The notes beneath the pieces were generated by a model. That model was given only the letters and a program-made list of their open reading frames with translations, was not told the origin of the DNA and made no database searches. A DNA stretch of 64,000 bases from Prevotella sp. UBA5387. GTDB lineage: Bacteria; Bacteroidota; Bacteroidia; Bacteroidales; Bacteroidaceae. Made by a program: the position numbers and the translations under genes. The first letter of the stretch is position 1, and every line of letters begins with the position of its first letter. The stretch is taken from assembly GCA_002407775.1 (NCBI GenBank), contig DHOP01000009.1:1-64000 (forward strand), written 5' to 3'. Below are positions 35,023-44,237 of this stretch, in pieces.

Positions 35023-36822
35023 ATGAAAAAAACGATATTATCACTTCTCGCTTTAATCATGGCCTGCACTCTACAGGCTCAAAGCACACAGACTCTTTAT
35101 AAGGCTACTCCGAGAGCTAACTCAAAGATTTACGTACAGGACAACACTGGATGGAATGACCTTTCGCTTTATGCATGGATTGGATCTGGCGAGAATGGAA
35201 ACATGAAGCCCTGGCCAGGAATCCATTATACTGGTGTTACAACCATTGCAGGGAACCCATATAAGGTACTCGAAATGACCTCAAGCTATGAGGGACAACC
35301 ACTCAACTGGATATTCAACAACAACAATGGGGGAAAGCAATTTGATGCAATGAAAAACTTCACGCTCACTGACGACCTCTATATGCGTATCACTGCCACA
35401 GGCTACGAGTTGCTTGCCGACCCTGATCCGATACCCGCCGTTGCGCCTGTTTACGGCACTTCTACAGCTTACGACAACGTTGGAACCAAGCCACTGAGCG
35501 ATAACCATCGTGTCATCTACCAGATCAACCTGTACGACTTCACCGCCGAAGGTACCTTTGCAGCTGCCCAAGCACGTCTCGATGAGCTGCAAAAGCTTGG
35601 CATAGACATAGTATGGCTGATGCCTATCTTCCCCAGAAGCAATGTCAACAAGTGGGGCACGCTTGGCTCTCCATATGCACCCAAGAGCTATTACAAGACC
35701 AATCCTGACCATGGTACGATGGAAGACTTCAAGGCTTTCGTTATTGCAGCACATCAGCGGGGCATGAAAGTGTGGCTCGATTGGGTTCCCAACCATACCG
35801 CCATGGACGCAGACTGGATAACAGAGCACCCAGAATACTACTACAAAGAGAATGGCAACTTTTACCATCCCAGTAGTGGTTCGATCTTATACGGAGATGT
35901 TTATCAGCTCGATATGCGCGACACCAACCCCGCTACACAGCAGGCTATGACAGATGCCATGTGCTTTTGGGTGGACAACACTGACGTAGACGGCTTCCGT
36001 TGCGACTTCATTTCGAGCCCTTTTATACCCACAAGCTTTTGGCTAAATGTGATTCCAGAGCTGCGCAAGCATAAGCCCAGCGTGGAAGTAATGGCTGAAG
36101 CGGATCTATCTGGTTCTGTACCAAGGCTGCTTCCAGCCGATTGGGACTTCGATTATGCCTGGGGTTTCGAGGAGAACTTGGAGCAAGCAGCCAAGCTTTC
36201 GACCGGCGAGGGCATCACGGTTAAGAGTTATCTTGCAAGTCTTTGGAACAACACGGACTATGGCAATGGCATAGACCGCATGGTTTACCTTGACAATCAC
36301 GACCGGAATGCCGATCATGGCACAGTGAAGACGCGCTTCGGAAATAAGCTCGGAGCTTATTACACGTTGCAATTCACTGCTTACGGCATGCCGCTCATCT
36401 ACAATGGAGACGAGACTGGTTACGATAAGGTCATGCCTATCGTGGAGATATTACCCATTGACTGGACTTATGCCGATCCACAAATCAAGAACACTGTCTC
36501 TACCCTTGTGGCTCTGAAGCACACTGTTCCTGCTTTTGCCAATGGCAATGTAAGCGAGCGCGGAAGCATCAGATACCTGAGTACGGACAACGGCAATGTA
36601 CTTGCTTATGAGCGTAGCAACGGTGATAGCCGTGCTTTGGTTATCCTTAACTTCGGTAGTCAGAGTGCAACGGTAGCAGTGAATGGCGTGTATGCAGGTA
36701 ACTATACGCAGCTATTAAATAGCGAGACCATCTCCCAAGGCGCATCTCAACGTACTGCGACTCTTAGCGAGAGTACTCGTTTCTCCATTCCTGCCTATGG
36801 CTATCATGTTTATGTGAAGTGA
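35023..36822 (+). CDS. GH13 alpha-amylase with N-terminal CBM26 (SusG-like)
   Basis: This 599-residue secreted amylase has a signal peptide ending LQAQ. A CBM26 starch-binding module follows at about 35-135 (IYVQDNTGWNDLSLYAWIG, WIFNNNNGGKQFD). The GH13 barrel then contains the four classical motifs: DWVPNHT (Asp253), GFRCDF (nucleophile Asp328), VMAEADL (acid/base Glu359) and YLDNHDRN (Asp427), and a C-terminal beta-sandwich. It hydrolyses alpha-1,4-glucan outside the cell or in the periplasm. The signal has no Cys lipobox, unlike lipoprotein SusG. It is the last gene of the starch operon. Starts at 35008 and 35014 are in frame; 35023 gives a normal signal peptide. Confidence 0.94.
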   Translation: MKKTILSLLALIMACTLQAQSTQTLYKATPRANSKIYVQDNTGWNDLSLYAWIGSGENGNMKPWPGIHYTGVTTIAGNPYKVLEMTSSYEGQPLNWIFNNNNGGKQFDAMKNFTLTDDLYMRITATGYELLADPDPIPAVAPVYGTSTAYDNVGTKPLSDNHRVIYQINLYDFTAEGTFAAAQARLDELQKLGIDIVWLMPIFPRSNVNKWGTLGSPYAPKSYYKTNPDHGTMEDFKAFVIAAHQRGMKVWLDWVPNHTAMDADWITEHPEYYYKENGNFYHPSSGSILYGDVYQLDMRDTNPATQQAMTDAMCFWVDNTDVDGFRCDFISSPFIPTSFWLNVIPELRKHKPSVEVMAEADLSGSVPRLLPADWDFDYAWGFEENLEQAAKLSTGEGITVKSYLASLWNNTDYGNGIDRMVYLDNHDRNADHGTVKTRFGNKLGAYYTLQFTAYGMPLIYNGDETGYDKVMPIVEILPIDWTYADPQIKNTVSTLVALKHTVPAFANGNVSERGSIRYLSTDNGNVLAYERSNGDSRALVILNFGSQSATVAVNGVYAGNYTQLLNSETISQGASQRTATLSESTRFSIPAYGYHVYVK

Positions 36823-37295
36823 TGGAGCAAAGCCTTGGCAATACTGGATGTTAGCCAGATTGAATATTTAGGATAACTATTGCCGTATGCTTGCTTTTCC
36901 GCACAAGGGCAATTATCTGTTCAGTATAATTGATTCATATCGTGATTCAATTTGATTTATGGTGTGATTCAATTTGATTCACTCTCTGATTCAATTTGAT
37001 TCACTCTCTGATTCAATTTGATTCACAACCCGAATGGAGCCTTCTTGCATGATGACAAGGACAAGCTGAGAAAATCAACAACGCCAGTTGGGCAACTCCA
37101 AAGCATGATAATGCCTGATGTGAGGAAGATTAGCTTTATGGATTATTATGTCCATAAGGATTGATCCTGATGCATTTGCTTGTCTGCAATATAAGCAGTC
37201 GTGCCCAAAAGCATAGGTGCTTGCTTATACCTTCCTTTCATTATCTCTTACCATATCATCCTTTTTGATTTGAACGATAGATTTTCAGCATCTTA
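36823..37295. other. Convergent intergenic region with array D
   Basis: This lies between the amylase and the 3' end of the envelope operon. It contains repeat array D and otherwise no gene, and I see no strong terminator hairpin. Confidence 0.45.
36923..37032 (+). repeat. 22-bp-period TGAWTCA array D (4 clear units plus 1 degenerate)
   Basis: A degenerate unit starts at 36923, and clear units start at 36945, 36967, 36989 and 37011. The cores read ATTCAATTTGATTYAY; units 3 and 4 are identical including the linker, so duplication is recent. It closes the starch locus, mirroring array C at its start. Confidence 0.9.
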
Positions 37296-38642
37296 TTAAA
37301 GAAAGTGATTGATTATGATTTGACCATTATGTATCCAAAGCGTAATAGTTATTGCAAAGACAACACTTCTCCAAGGATAAACCATTTTGGAGGGTAATGA
37401 CTTAAACAAATAGCCAAAAGCAACAGGGATAACAAACATCCAACCAGACGCCATGATGTATACCTCGTTTATTGCAAAGCCCAAAATCAGGTTAAGCATG
37501 ATGTCGATGCCTAGCCAACAAAGCAACATTTGCAGAAGTTTTTGCCTTCGTCCAACCCATATTCCGGCAAAAAAGATGAGCGTCACAACAGCCACTAAAG
37601 CATAAGGAAACCAGGACCGATAATGAACAATCATTGGGCGATCTTTCAATGTATCTTTTAACGCGTAGTCTTTGTGGAGCATCATTGACTCGCCAAGGAA
37701 ATTTTCGATGATGGTTGGAATGCGTGGTGTAGCAAAATCCATCATATAAAGTAGTCCACTTGGGCGGAAATGCTTTGGACCGTTTTGTGCAATCCATTTA
37801 GCTTGGGCGTCGATCTGCTGTTGGGTTAAACCATTTTTCTTTTCGTTAGCTTTGGCAATGGTTTCATATTTCTTCTTCTGAGGCACCTCATAGACTTGAT
37901 ATTGATATTGTCTAATGGCCATAAGAGCTATCAAAGGCAAAACTACACCTAAAAGAAAGAACTTTGGTCTGAAAGCTTTTCGGCCATTACAGAACCCACC
38001 GGCAACGATGGTTTTCAAACCGTTTGACGTGGCAATTCCAGACGTAAAGAAGAGCAGAATCATTGATTGCCATGATTTCAGCATCCGTCCTTGTTGCATA
38101 CACTTGCCCACAATGTAGGCTGTCATCGTAAGCAGCATCATAGAAATGGCAAAATGCTCAGGCACCATTGTCGCAAGTAGTACATGACCAAAGGAAAAGA
38201 GCAAGGCAACCAATAGCAGTGCATCAAGCCGACGCAGACCTAAAAGTTCGTGTAGTATGCGATATACGAAGATAACAGTATAGACTGCGGAAAAGATAAT
38301 GATTATACCTACAAAGATAACGGCAAAATTTACATCTATTACCTTCATCAACCAACTGTTCAACAGATACATCGGATACAGGAAAGTGTAGTATAGCGGA
38401 TGCCGAATTGACCTGAAGATGATACGACCTTCTGAAATGACATACCACGAAGTGCAGTCGTATCCAGATACGTTATATCGAGTAGAGAATATTGTCCAAA
38501 ATCCCCCTGATGCGCCATCTGTGTATGCCTTCCAATGTACGCCAACAAGAAGGGCGTTGAGCGCAAAAAAAACTAATAAGGCGACGAGTGCCAATCCCCG
38601 TTCCCCACGCTTGATGCAAAATATCTTTAGCGGATTCGTCAT
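37296..38642 (-). CDS. Polytopic GT-C-like membrane protein (DUF6080-like), copy 2
   Basis: This 448-residue inner-membrane protein has about 10 spans. It is a clear paralogue of the next gene upstream: both share an Arg-His-Pro-Leu motif after the first extracytoplasmic loop (RSIRHPLYYTFLYP), VPEHFAISMMLL, and a late motif FLGESMMLHKDYALKDTL-x-x-RP. The layout, with a large N-terminal loop between TM1 and TM2, is like GT-C polyprenyl-phosphate-sugar-dependent glycosyltransferases, but the catalytic residues are unproven. I remember the family as DUF6080. It is the last gene of the eight-gene minus-strand operon, 36 bp after its paralogue. If the UbiA-HAD-GtrA genes make a lipid-linked pentose, this is a candidate transferase using it. 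Confidence 0.7.
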   Translation of the reverse strand: MTNPLKIFCIKRGERGLALVALLVFFALNALLVGVHWKAYTDGASGGFWTIFSTRYNVSGYDCTSWYVISEGRIIFRSIRHPLYYTFLYPMYLLNSWLMKVIDVNFAVIFVGIIIIFSAVYTVIFVYRILHELLGLRRLDALLLVALLFSFGHVLLATMVPEHFAISMMLLTMTAYIVGKCMQQGRMLKSWQSMILLFFTSGIATSNGLKTIVAGGFCNGRKAFRPKFFLLGVVLPLIALMAIRQYQYQVYEVPQKKKYETIAKANEKKNGLTQQQIDAQAKWIAQNGPKHFRPSGLLYMMDFATPRIPTIIENFLGESMMLHKDYALKDTLKDRPMIVHYRSWFPYALVAVVTLIFFAGIWVGRRQKLLQMLLCWLGIDIMLNLILGFAINEVYIMASGWMFVIPVAFGYLFKSLPSKMVYPWRSVVFAITITLWIHNGQIIINHFL

Positions 38643-38678
38643 TTTGAATAACTGAAGCTAAGTGATGAGTATTAATTA

Positions 38679-40118
38679 TTAATTGAGTAAATATCCGACA
38701 AACAAAGAGCCATTCCATGCCATGAGGAATAGAACTATCGTTAGTACGGTAAGCCTTAATGGGATGTGAAGTTTACCATTTGAAACCTTCTTGAACAAGT
38801 AACCCATAGCAATTGGAAAAACAAAGAGCCAGTGGGCAGACATAATATATATCTCGTTGATTCCAAAACCAAGTACAACATGAATAAGCATATCAAAGGC
38901 GAGGAAGCTCAATGCCAACCATAGAAAGCGGCTGCGACGACCACACCATATACCGACAAGGAAAAGAACCACAAGCAGCGCCTCTATAATATAGTTGATG
39001 GCAAACCGATATTTCACAATGACAGGACGACTAACGAGGTTGTCCTTCAGTAGGTAATCGGAATGGAGCTGAATGGATTCGCCTAAAAGATTCTCTACAA
39101 TCGATGGCCATCGTGCAGTGGTGACATCAGTCCACTGAGAGAATTCGCCATGAGCAATAGGCTTACCAATATTCTTACGCCAGGGTTTCTTGTTATTTCG
39201 GGCTTGGCGTGCAGCCACCTGTTTGTTGAGAACTCGTTGTATTCCTGCTTGGATAGCTGCCGAATCCTTTAGTCTTGTAGTGTCACGGAAAGCCTTTGCA
39301 ACACGTGCTTGTCTAATGCTATCGACCTCAGCGCGCTTTTGTTGGCGGGCTGCATACTTTGGCTTTTCATAGATTTTCCATTCCCATCTGGCCGTCCCCC
39401 AAATTATTGCACACGGTAACAATACTACCAAAAGTATGTTTACAGGATGCCAGAAACGCTTGCCATTGACAAAAAGATTCGCCAAGAGCACCTTTATGCC
39501 GTTGTTTAGCGAGATACCTGCAGTGATAAAGAATAAAAGAATAGTTTGCCAACGGGAGAGAGAATTCTTGGATTGAATCTTTCGTCCTGCCACATAGAGC
39601 GTGAGAACAAGCATGAACATTGACAGAATGAAGTGGTCGGGAACGCATGACGAAAGCATAATGAGGGCAAAACTATAGGTCAATGCGCCAAGCAACCACG
39701 AGTCTATCCATGGTAAATGGATAATATCGCGGAAGATACGACATAGGAAAATAAACGCATAGAAGGCACAAAAGACCAAGACAAAGGCCACAATAAACTG
39801 TACAAAGTTATACCCTGTCAGAGCCATTAGACCTCTGTTGAGCTGTGCTGGAAGCCACCAGAAGAAGGCAAGAAGCGGATGCCGATAGATATTATAATAA
39901 GCGTCCCAATCAGATACTACGGCATAAGTTAGTGGATCAAAGCCTGATATATGGAATGTGCGTGTGAAAAGGCGCTTATAATTGTCGCTCGAATTGATAA
40001 ACTGCTGTATGTACTGCGCAATGACCATGGCATTGAGAGCTACGATATAGAGCATTGCTACAAGTGCTGCCCACCGCTCTTCATGTCTGATTTTGAAGAT
40101 TCCTATTATTCTTTTCAT
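38679..40118 (-). CDS. Polytopic GT-C-like membrane protein (DUF6080-like), copy 1
   Basis: This 479-residue inner-membrane protein is paralogous to the gene at 37296. It has TM1 near residue 20-40, then a loop with DPLTYAVVSDWDAYYNIYRHPL (two acidic residues before Arg-His-Pro, as in GT-C enzymes), VPDHFILSMFMLVLTL, a charged segment of about 70 residues with Lys/Arg/Ala repeats, then LLGESIQLHSDYLLKDNL-x-x-RP, and three more spans. The charged insertion makes it longer than its partner. It starts 3 bp after the gtrA-like stop. A sugar-transfer role in the outer envelope is inferred from context only. Confidence 0.7.
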   Translation of the reverse strand: MKRIIGIFKIRHEERWAALVAMLYIVALNAMVIAQYIQQFINSSDNYKRLFTRTFHISGFDPLTYAVVSDWDAYYNIYRHPLLAFFWWLPAQLNRGLMALTGYNFVQFIVAFVLVFCAFYAFIFLCRIFRDIIHLPWIDSWLLGALTYSFALIMLSSCVPDHFILSMFMLVLTLYVAGRKIQSKNSLSRWQTILLFFITAGISLNNGIKVLLANLFVNGKRFWHPVNILLVVLLPCAIIWGTARWEWKIYEKPKYAARQQKRAEVDSIRQARVAKAFRDTTRLKDSAAIQAGIQRVLNKQVAARQARNNKKPWRKNIGKPIAHGEFSQWTDVTTARWPSIVENLLGESIQLHSDYLLKDNLVSRPVIVKYRFAINYIIEALLVVLFLVGIWCGRRSRFLWLALSFLAFDMLIHVVLGFGINEIYIMSAHWLFVFPIAMGYLFKKVSNGKLHIPLRLTVLTIVLFLMAWNGSLFVGYLLN

Positions 40119-40121
40119 CGT

Positions 40122-40526
40122 TTACCGCTTCAAAAAGAACCTCACCAAGAGGAAATTAATAGGCACACAGATGGCAAACATAGGTATTGGAGCAAGTGGT
40201 TTGGACACGCCTACCTTGATGAAAAGCCATAGCAGAAGCATCTGTAGGCAATAGTTGATGACGTGGCTCAATGCAAATCCTGCCCCCCGACGGGCGTTAG
40301 GCCTGACCCGAAAGGTAAAATGGGTGCTAGCAAAGAAGTTGAACAGGAAACTCAGGGCGTAGCCAACGGTGTTGGCAATCCCCGCATTGACCCAACGAAG
40401 CATAAGCAGATAGATGCCGTATTGTAGCAAAGTGGCTACCACTCCTACAATTCCGAAGCGAACAACCTCACCTAATCGTTGCATCTTCTCGCTATCTAAA
40501 TGGCTTATAATGGGCTTCATCTGCAT
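40122..40526 (-). CDS. GtrA-like membrane protein (lipid-linked sugar flippase)
   Basis: This 134-residue protein has four membrane spans with GtrA family marks (FGIVGVVATLLQYGIYLLML, NTVGYALSFLFNFFASTHFTF). GtrA-like proteins flip, or help flip, polyprenyl-phosphate sugars; the mycobacterial member Rv3789 works with decaprenyl-phospho-arabinose synthesis. The start overlaps the 3' end of the HAD gene by 35 bp (ATG 40526, or 29 bp from 40520), so translation is probably coupled. Its position directly after the UbiA and HAD genes supports a lipid-linked sugar substrate. Confidence 0.85.
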   Translation of the reverse strand: MQMKPIISHLDSEKMQRLGEVVRFGIVGVVATLLQYGIYLLMLRWVNAGIANTVGYALSFLFNFFASTHFTFRVRPNARRGAGFALSHVINYCLQMLLLWLFIKVGVSKPLAPIPMFAICVPINFLLVRFFLKR

Positions 40527-41097
40527 AACTTAACATCTCTTTGTCGCCACGGCTATCGCCGAATGCTGCAATATAATAGGTAGAACGAGGTTGAGGAAGT
40601 AAGGCTTTGATACGTCGAACCTTCTCTGCTCCAAAACAGTTGGGGGTAAGAAAGCGCCCCGTTACAACACCTTCTTTTGTCTCTATCTGTGTGCCTACAA
40701 CGTGAGGAGAACCTTGTGGCAAGGTCTCGAAGAACGGGCAGACCCAGTTATCGATGCTAGCGCTCACTACAAAAACATGCGCACCGTCCTCCAATGCATG
40801 TTGCATTTCTGCTAATCCAAGCGGACGCAACAATCGTTCACGATGGTCTTGAGCAAAGGAGTGGCATAGTTGGTCAAACTTCTCAATATCAATACCCTTG
40901 AAGAAGTGAGCAAATACTTTTTGCTTTGCCTTGCCATTGGAGTATAAATGCAGCTTCATCATTACTAGCAGAGGGGAATAAAGCAACAGTCCTAGCCAGA
41001 AACGACATGCTCCCTTGGCATAGATGATAAAGGCCAAGAGTGTATCACGTGTGGTCAACGTACCATCGAAGTCAAAAAGATATACTTTATTGCCCAT
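40492..41097 (-). CDS. HAD-IB family phosphatase
   Basis: This 201-residue HAD-superfamily hydrolase has motif I DFDGTLTTRDTLL near the start, motif II VVSAS, and motif IV GDSRGDKEML near the end. The layout fits subfamily IB (SerB-like cap, with a hydrophobic cap stretch FWLGLLLYSPLLVMM). It is placed between a DPPR-synthase-like UbiA gene (17 bp upstream) and gtrA. In other bacteria HAD domains are found fused to this UbiA type, so I infer removal of the 5-phosphate from polyprenyl-phospho-ribose-5-phosphate, the step done in mycobacteria by a PAP2-type protein. Confidence 0.8.
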   Translation of the reverse strand: MGNKVYLFDFDGTLTTRDTLLAFIIYAKGACRFWLGLLLYSPLLVMMKLHLYSNGKAKQKVFAHFFKGIDIEKFDQLCHSFAQDHRERLLRPLGLAEMQHALEDGAHVFVVSASIDNWVCPFFETLPQGSPHVVGTQIETKEGVVTGRFLTPNCFGAEKVRRIKALLPQPRSTYYIAAFGDSRGDKEMLSYADEAHYKPFR

Positions 41098-41114
41098 AAC
41101 TTCTAGCTTTTAAC

Positions 41115-42005
41115 TCACTTAGCATAGATAATCAGCAAGAATGAAATGAGCCATGCCAAACCGTCCAACTGTATGAAACGGTCGCGCAAAATGACCTTGG
41201 TCGGATTACCACTCTTCTTTTCTACCACTGCAATTTGGATATAACGTAACAATCCCACAAGCACAAAGACGCTCGTAAGGTAGAGGTAATCGTTATGAAA
41301 TTGAGCGATTACTTCAGGGCTGACGGTATACATGATGTAACAAACAAGTGTTACCGCTGCCGTGATGGTGATTGCCTGATTGATGAATGTGAGGTTATAA
41401 TGAATGGTATTTCTACGTGGAGCCTCGCCTGTTGCCTCCATTCGAAGCACGTCATCACGTCTTTTGGCAAAGCTCATGAATAGCGTTAGGAGGAACGTCA
41501 TGAGCACAATCCACTTACTTAGCATAATATCAGTGGCTTGGCCACCGGCAAACAATCTCAGTACAAACCCGAAAGCAACGATGCAAACGTCAATAATGGC
41601 ATATTGCTTGAGTCGCGCACAATAGGCAAGATTTAGCAACCAATAGAACAGAACGATGCCGGCGACATGCAGCATAGCCGTCTTCCCTACCCAATAAAGC
41701 AATCCTACAGATAACAATGATAGTACAAACATCAATCCCATAAGTCCGTAAGCTTGCGCTACAGACACCGCACCTGAAGCTATCGGGCGGCTTTTCTTTT
41801 CAGGATGACGCCTGTCATCAGCTAAGTCATAGATATCATTGAAGCAATATACGCTTGATGCGGCAAAACAAAAAGCTAAGAAAGTGATGATGCCGGCTGT
41901 TAACGCTTTGCCGTTGAGCAGTTCGCCTCCAAAGACAATTGGACCAAAAACGAAAAGATTCTTGATCCATTGTGCCGGTCTTATGAGTTTTATGAGATGT
42001 TTCAT
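41115..42005 (-). CDS. UbiA-family prenyltransferase, decaprenyl-phosphate phosphoribosyltransferase-like
   Basis: This 296-residue inner-membrane protein has about nine spans. It begins with LIKLIRPAQWIKNLFVFGPI, the N-terminus typical of DPPR synthases (5-phosphoribosyl-1-diphosphate plus polyprenyl phosphate). The first Asp-rich motif is NDIYDLADDRRHPEK; the second region is SKWIVLMTFLLTLFMSFAKRRDD, also typical of the phosphoribosyl subfamily rather than of ubiquinone or menaquinone enzymes. The ATG overlaps the TGA of the acyltransferase before it (4 bp), so they are translationally coupled. Predicted product: polyprenyl-phospho-ribose-5-phosphate for envelope glycan synthesis. Confidence 0.85.
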   Translation of the reverse strand: MKHLIKLIRPAQWIKNLFVFGPIVFGGELLNGKALTAGIITFLAFCFAASSVYCFNDIYDLADDRRHPEKKSRPIASGAVSVAQAYGLMGLMFVLSLLSVGLLYWVGKTAMLHVAGIVLFYWLLNLAYCARLKQYAIIDVCIVAFGFVLRLFAGGQATDIMLSKWIVLMTFLLTLFMSFAKRRDDVLRMEATGEAPRRNTIHYNLTFINQAITITAAVTLVCYIMYTVSPEVIAQFHNDYLYLTSVFVLVGLLRYIQIAVVEKKSGNPTKVILRDRFIQLDGLAWLISFLLIIYAK

Positions 42006-43030
42006 TTAGGCAAACACTTAGATAATTGGGCTGAAATCCAATCTGCGGCTTTGCTCAACAACCATGCCAAAGGAACGGAAATGATGGCCATTACCACAAA
42101 CTTGGACCAATAACCCCAATGCTTTGGAAGATATAGAAGTACGAATTGGACATGGATAAGATAGATTTCCAAACTGACTGTTCCCAAAAAACGGAAGCAC
42201 TGTTTCAGTCTATTCGCAGTACGACGGATAAGGAAATTAAGGAGCAAAATTGCCGAAATTGTCAGTGGAATATACACCAAGCGCTCAATGAAAAGTGGGA
42301 ATTGGCCATGCTTTACTTGTTCAAGATAAAGGCTCAAAGTCAATCCCGCTAAGAAAACGAGCAGTATCAGCCAAATACTCATGCCGTCCATGCGTCTACC
42401 TTGACGCACCATTTCCCCCATGTTAATGCCGATAAAGAAAATGGGAACACGACTCCAAAAGATTTCCAAATGTCCAACGGCATCATTGATAGGTGCCACC
42501 CACTGAACGGCAACACACCACAAGATCATCAAGATGGGTATCCAACGGTAGGCCGGATGGCGCTTAATCAACTCCATATAGGCAGGAGCAAAGATATAAA
42601 GCATCATTGTGGCAGGGACATACCAAAACGTCAACTCACCATTAAGCCAAAAATCCCAGTTAATCAGGATGTCGCCAGCCAAGTCGATCCATGCCAAGGC
42701 ATCTCCGCCACGAAATCGTGGAATATAATAAAGGCAGGAGACAATGAGCCATGCCGGATAGATTCGTAGGTAACGACGACTGAAAAAATGCTTCATACTT
42801 GGCATCTTCATCCACGAAAACCACAAACCGATGCCACTAAGGAACAAGAATATGTCAACGCCAATATTGCCCAGACGCATTAATCCAAAGAATGTGTCGT
42901 AGCGAGGTAAGCCGATATGGAAGAACATAATAAACACCATAGCCAGTCCCATCAGCTCTCCGCGATAGCGGCTGATGTCACCCAGATCAATTTCGGGAAT
43001 GGTTCGGAGTTTTTGTTGTTGCTCTGCCAT
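42002..43030 (-). CDS. Membrane acyltransferase (acyltransferase 3 family), second copy
   Basis: This 342-residue polytopic protein of the acyltransferase-3 (OafA/WecH-like) family contains FIMFFHIGLPRYD (the family His), RLGNIGVDIFLFLSGIGLWFSW, FFSRRYLRIYPAW and about ten spans. It transfers acetyl or similar groups to surface glycans or lipids. I start at 43030 (MAEQQQKL), 10 bp after the previous gene's stop; a frame open to 43099 would overlap that gene. The stop overlaps the UbiA start. Confidence 0.85.
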   Translation of the reverse strand: MAEQQQKLRTIPEIDLGDISRYRGELMGLAMVFIMFFHIGLPRYDTFFGLMRLGNIGVDIFLFLSGIGLWFSWMKMPSMKHFFSRRYLRIYPAWLIVSCLYYIPRFRGGDALAWIDLAGDILINWDFWLNGELTFWYVPATMMLYIFAPAYMELIKRHPAYRWIPILMILWCVAVQWVAPINDAVGHLEIFWSRVPIFFIGINMGEMVRQGRRMDGMSIWLILLVFLAGLTLSLYLEQVKHGQFPLFIERLVYIPLTISAILLLNFLIRRTANRLKQCFRFLGTVSLEIYLIHVQFVLLYLPKHWGYWSKFVVMAIISVPLAWLLSKAADWISAQLSKCLPK

Positions 43031-43040
43031 TGTGATATTT

Positions 43041-44237
43041 CTACTTTTTGTCACTGGTATTAGTTGCTTCTGATATATCAACAATCTTGTTGGGCTCAAG
43101 CTTAGGGTTAGGAATATGCTTCATTAACTCGTTGATTACCCAAGCAAAAAAAATGGAAGAGGCAATGTAAAGGAGCAATCCAGCATACATATTTCCATCT
43201 CGCGATAAAGGAATAAATACCTTGCGAGTAACGGGATGAATAACAAACAATGCGGCAGAGAGCCGACCCATCCACACCAAGAAATCATAAATGGAAGTCA
43301 TGAATGAACCTTTGATGTAGCGGAAAAGCTTTATGAAGTATATGCATGCAAGACAAACCACAACCGGAACAAATGCCCATGCGTAAAAGTTGTTACTCAT
43401 ACTGACTACCAAAAACGTCGTAAACACCATTGACATCAATGTACCGAGTCCTCCGATTCGTAATAAAATGATTCGTTCTCCGTAACGAGCAAAGAGCAAT
43501 CCAAAGCCAAAGGGTAGCATTCCACCCATGAAATTGTAGCGATAACGATTGAGCACCTCGCCCTCAGGCGCCATGAACAGTTGTAAGACGACACAAATCA
43601 CCATCAGCCCCACGGTCCAGCCCCAGTGTCGCCGGTAAAGGAAGAGTCGATAAACAATATATAATTGAAGCATCAACCCGAAGAACCAATAGGGCCCAGG
43701 CCATATATTGCGGTCGGGTTCAGGCAGAACATTATTGAACATTCCAAGCTGGCCGATAACTTGCATCACCGTATAATGCCAGCGTCCTGCAGTTATCTGA
43801 TCGACGAAAGTGAAGCATACGAAGCCCACAATCATCATCTTGAAGAGCTTGAGGAAATGGTATCGGATAAAGGATAGAATTCCAACACCACGAGAAAAAG
43901 CCCCCTTACTACCCTTCTCCTTGGGAGATGGAACGGCCATTCCATATTTCCGCTCCAACCCAAAGGCACTCAGGAAAAGGAAGATGGGCACACCATAATG
44001 TCCAAAGTATGACAGCAAATGCATTGGCAATAGTCCATCGGGAGCTGCCAGAACTTGAGAAAACCAGTCCACATTGTGTTGGAAAAACTGATATTCGTTT
44101 TCCTTGACGATGGGGCCAAGCCAGTGACAGTAGTTATGAAGAACGATACCAAGTATCGCCAAACCCCTCAGGGCATTGCATTCTGTGCGTGTCAGTAAGT
44201 CGTTATTGAGATTATGTTCCATGGAAGTGTCATTCAT
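43041..44237 (-). CDS. Membrane acyltransferase (acyltransferase 3 family), first copy
   Basis: This 398-residue polytopic protein shows acyltransferase-3 features: NALRGLAILGIVLHNYCHWLG (His in TM1), FGHYGVPIFLFLSAFGLERKYG, RYHFLKLFKMMIVGF and later spans. Its ATG (44237) overlaps the TGA of the phosphoethanolamine-transferase-like gene by four bases (ATGA), so translation is coupled. The substrate is unknown, probably a glycan or lipid A part of the same envelope structure. Confidence 0.83.
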   Translation of the reverse strand: MNDTSMEHNLNNDLLTRTECNALRGLAILGIVLHNYCHWLGPIVKENEYQFFQHNVDWFSQVLAAPDGLLPMHLLSYFGHYGVPIFLFLSAFGLERKYGMAVPSPKEKGSKGAFSRGVGILSFIRYHFLKLFKMMIVGFVCFTFVDQITAGRWHYTVMQVIGQLGMFNNVLPEPDRNIWPGPYWFFGLMLQLYIVYRLFLYRRHWGWTVGLMVICVVLQLFMAPEGEVLNRYRYNFMGGMLPFGFGLLFARYGERIILLRIGGLGTLMSMVFTTFLVVSMSNNFYAWAFVPVVVCLACIYFIKLFRYIKGSFMTSIYDFLVWMGRLSAALFVIHPVTRKVFIPLSRDGNMYAGLLLYIASSIFFAWVINELMKHIPNPKLEPNKIVDISEATNTSDKK

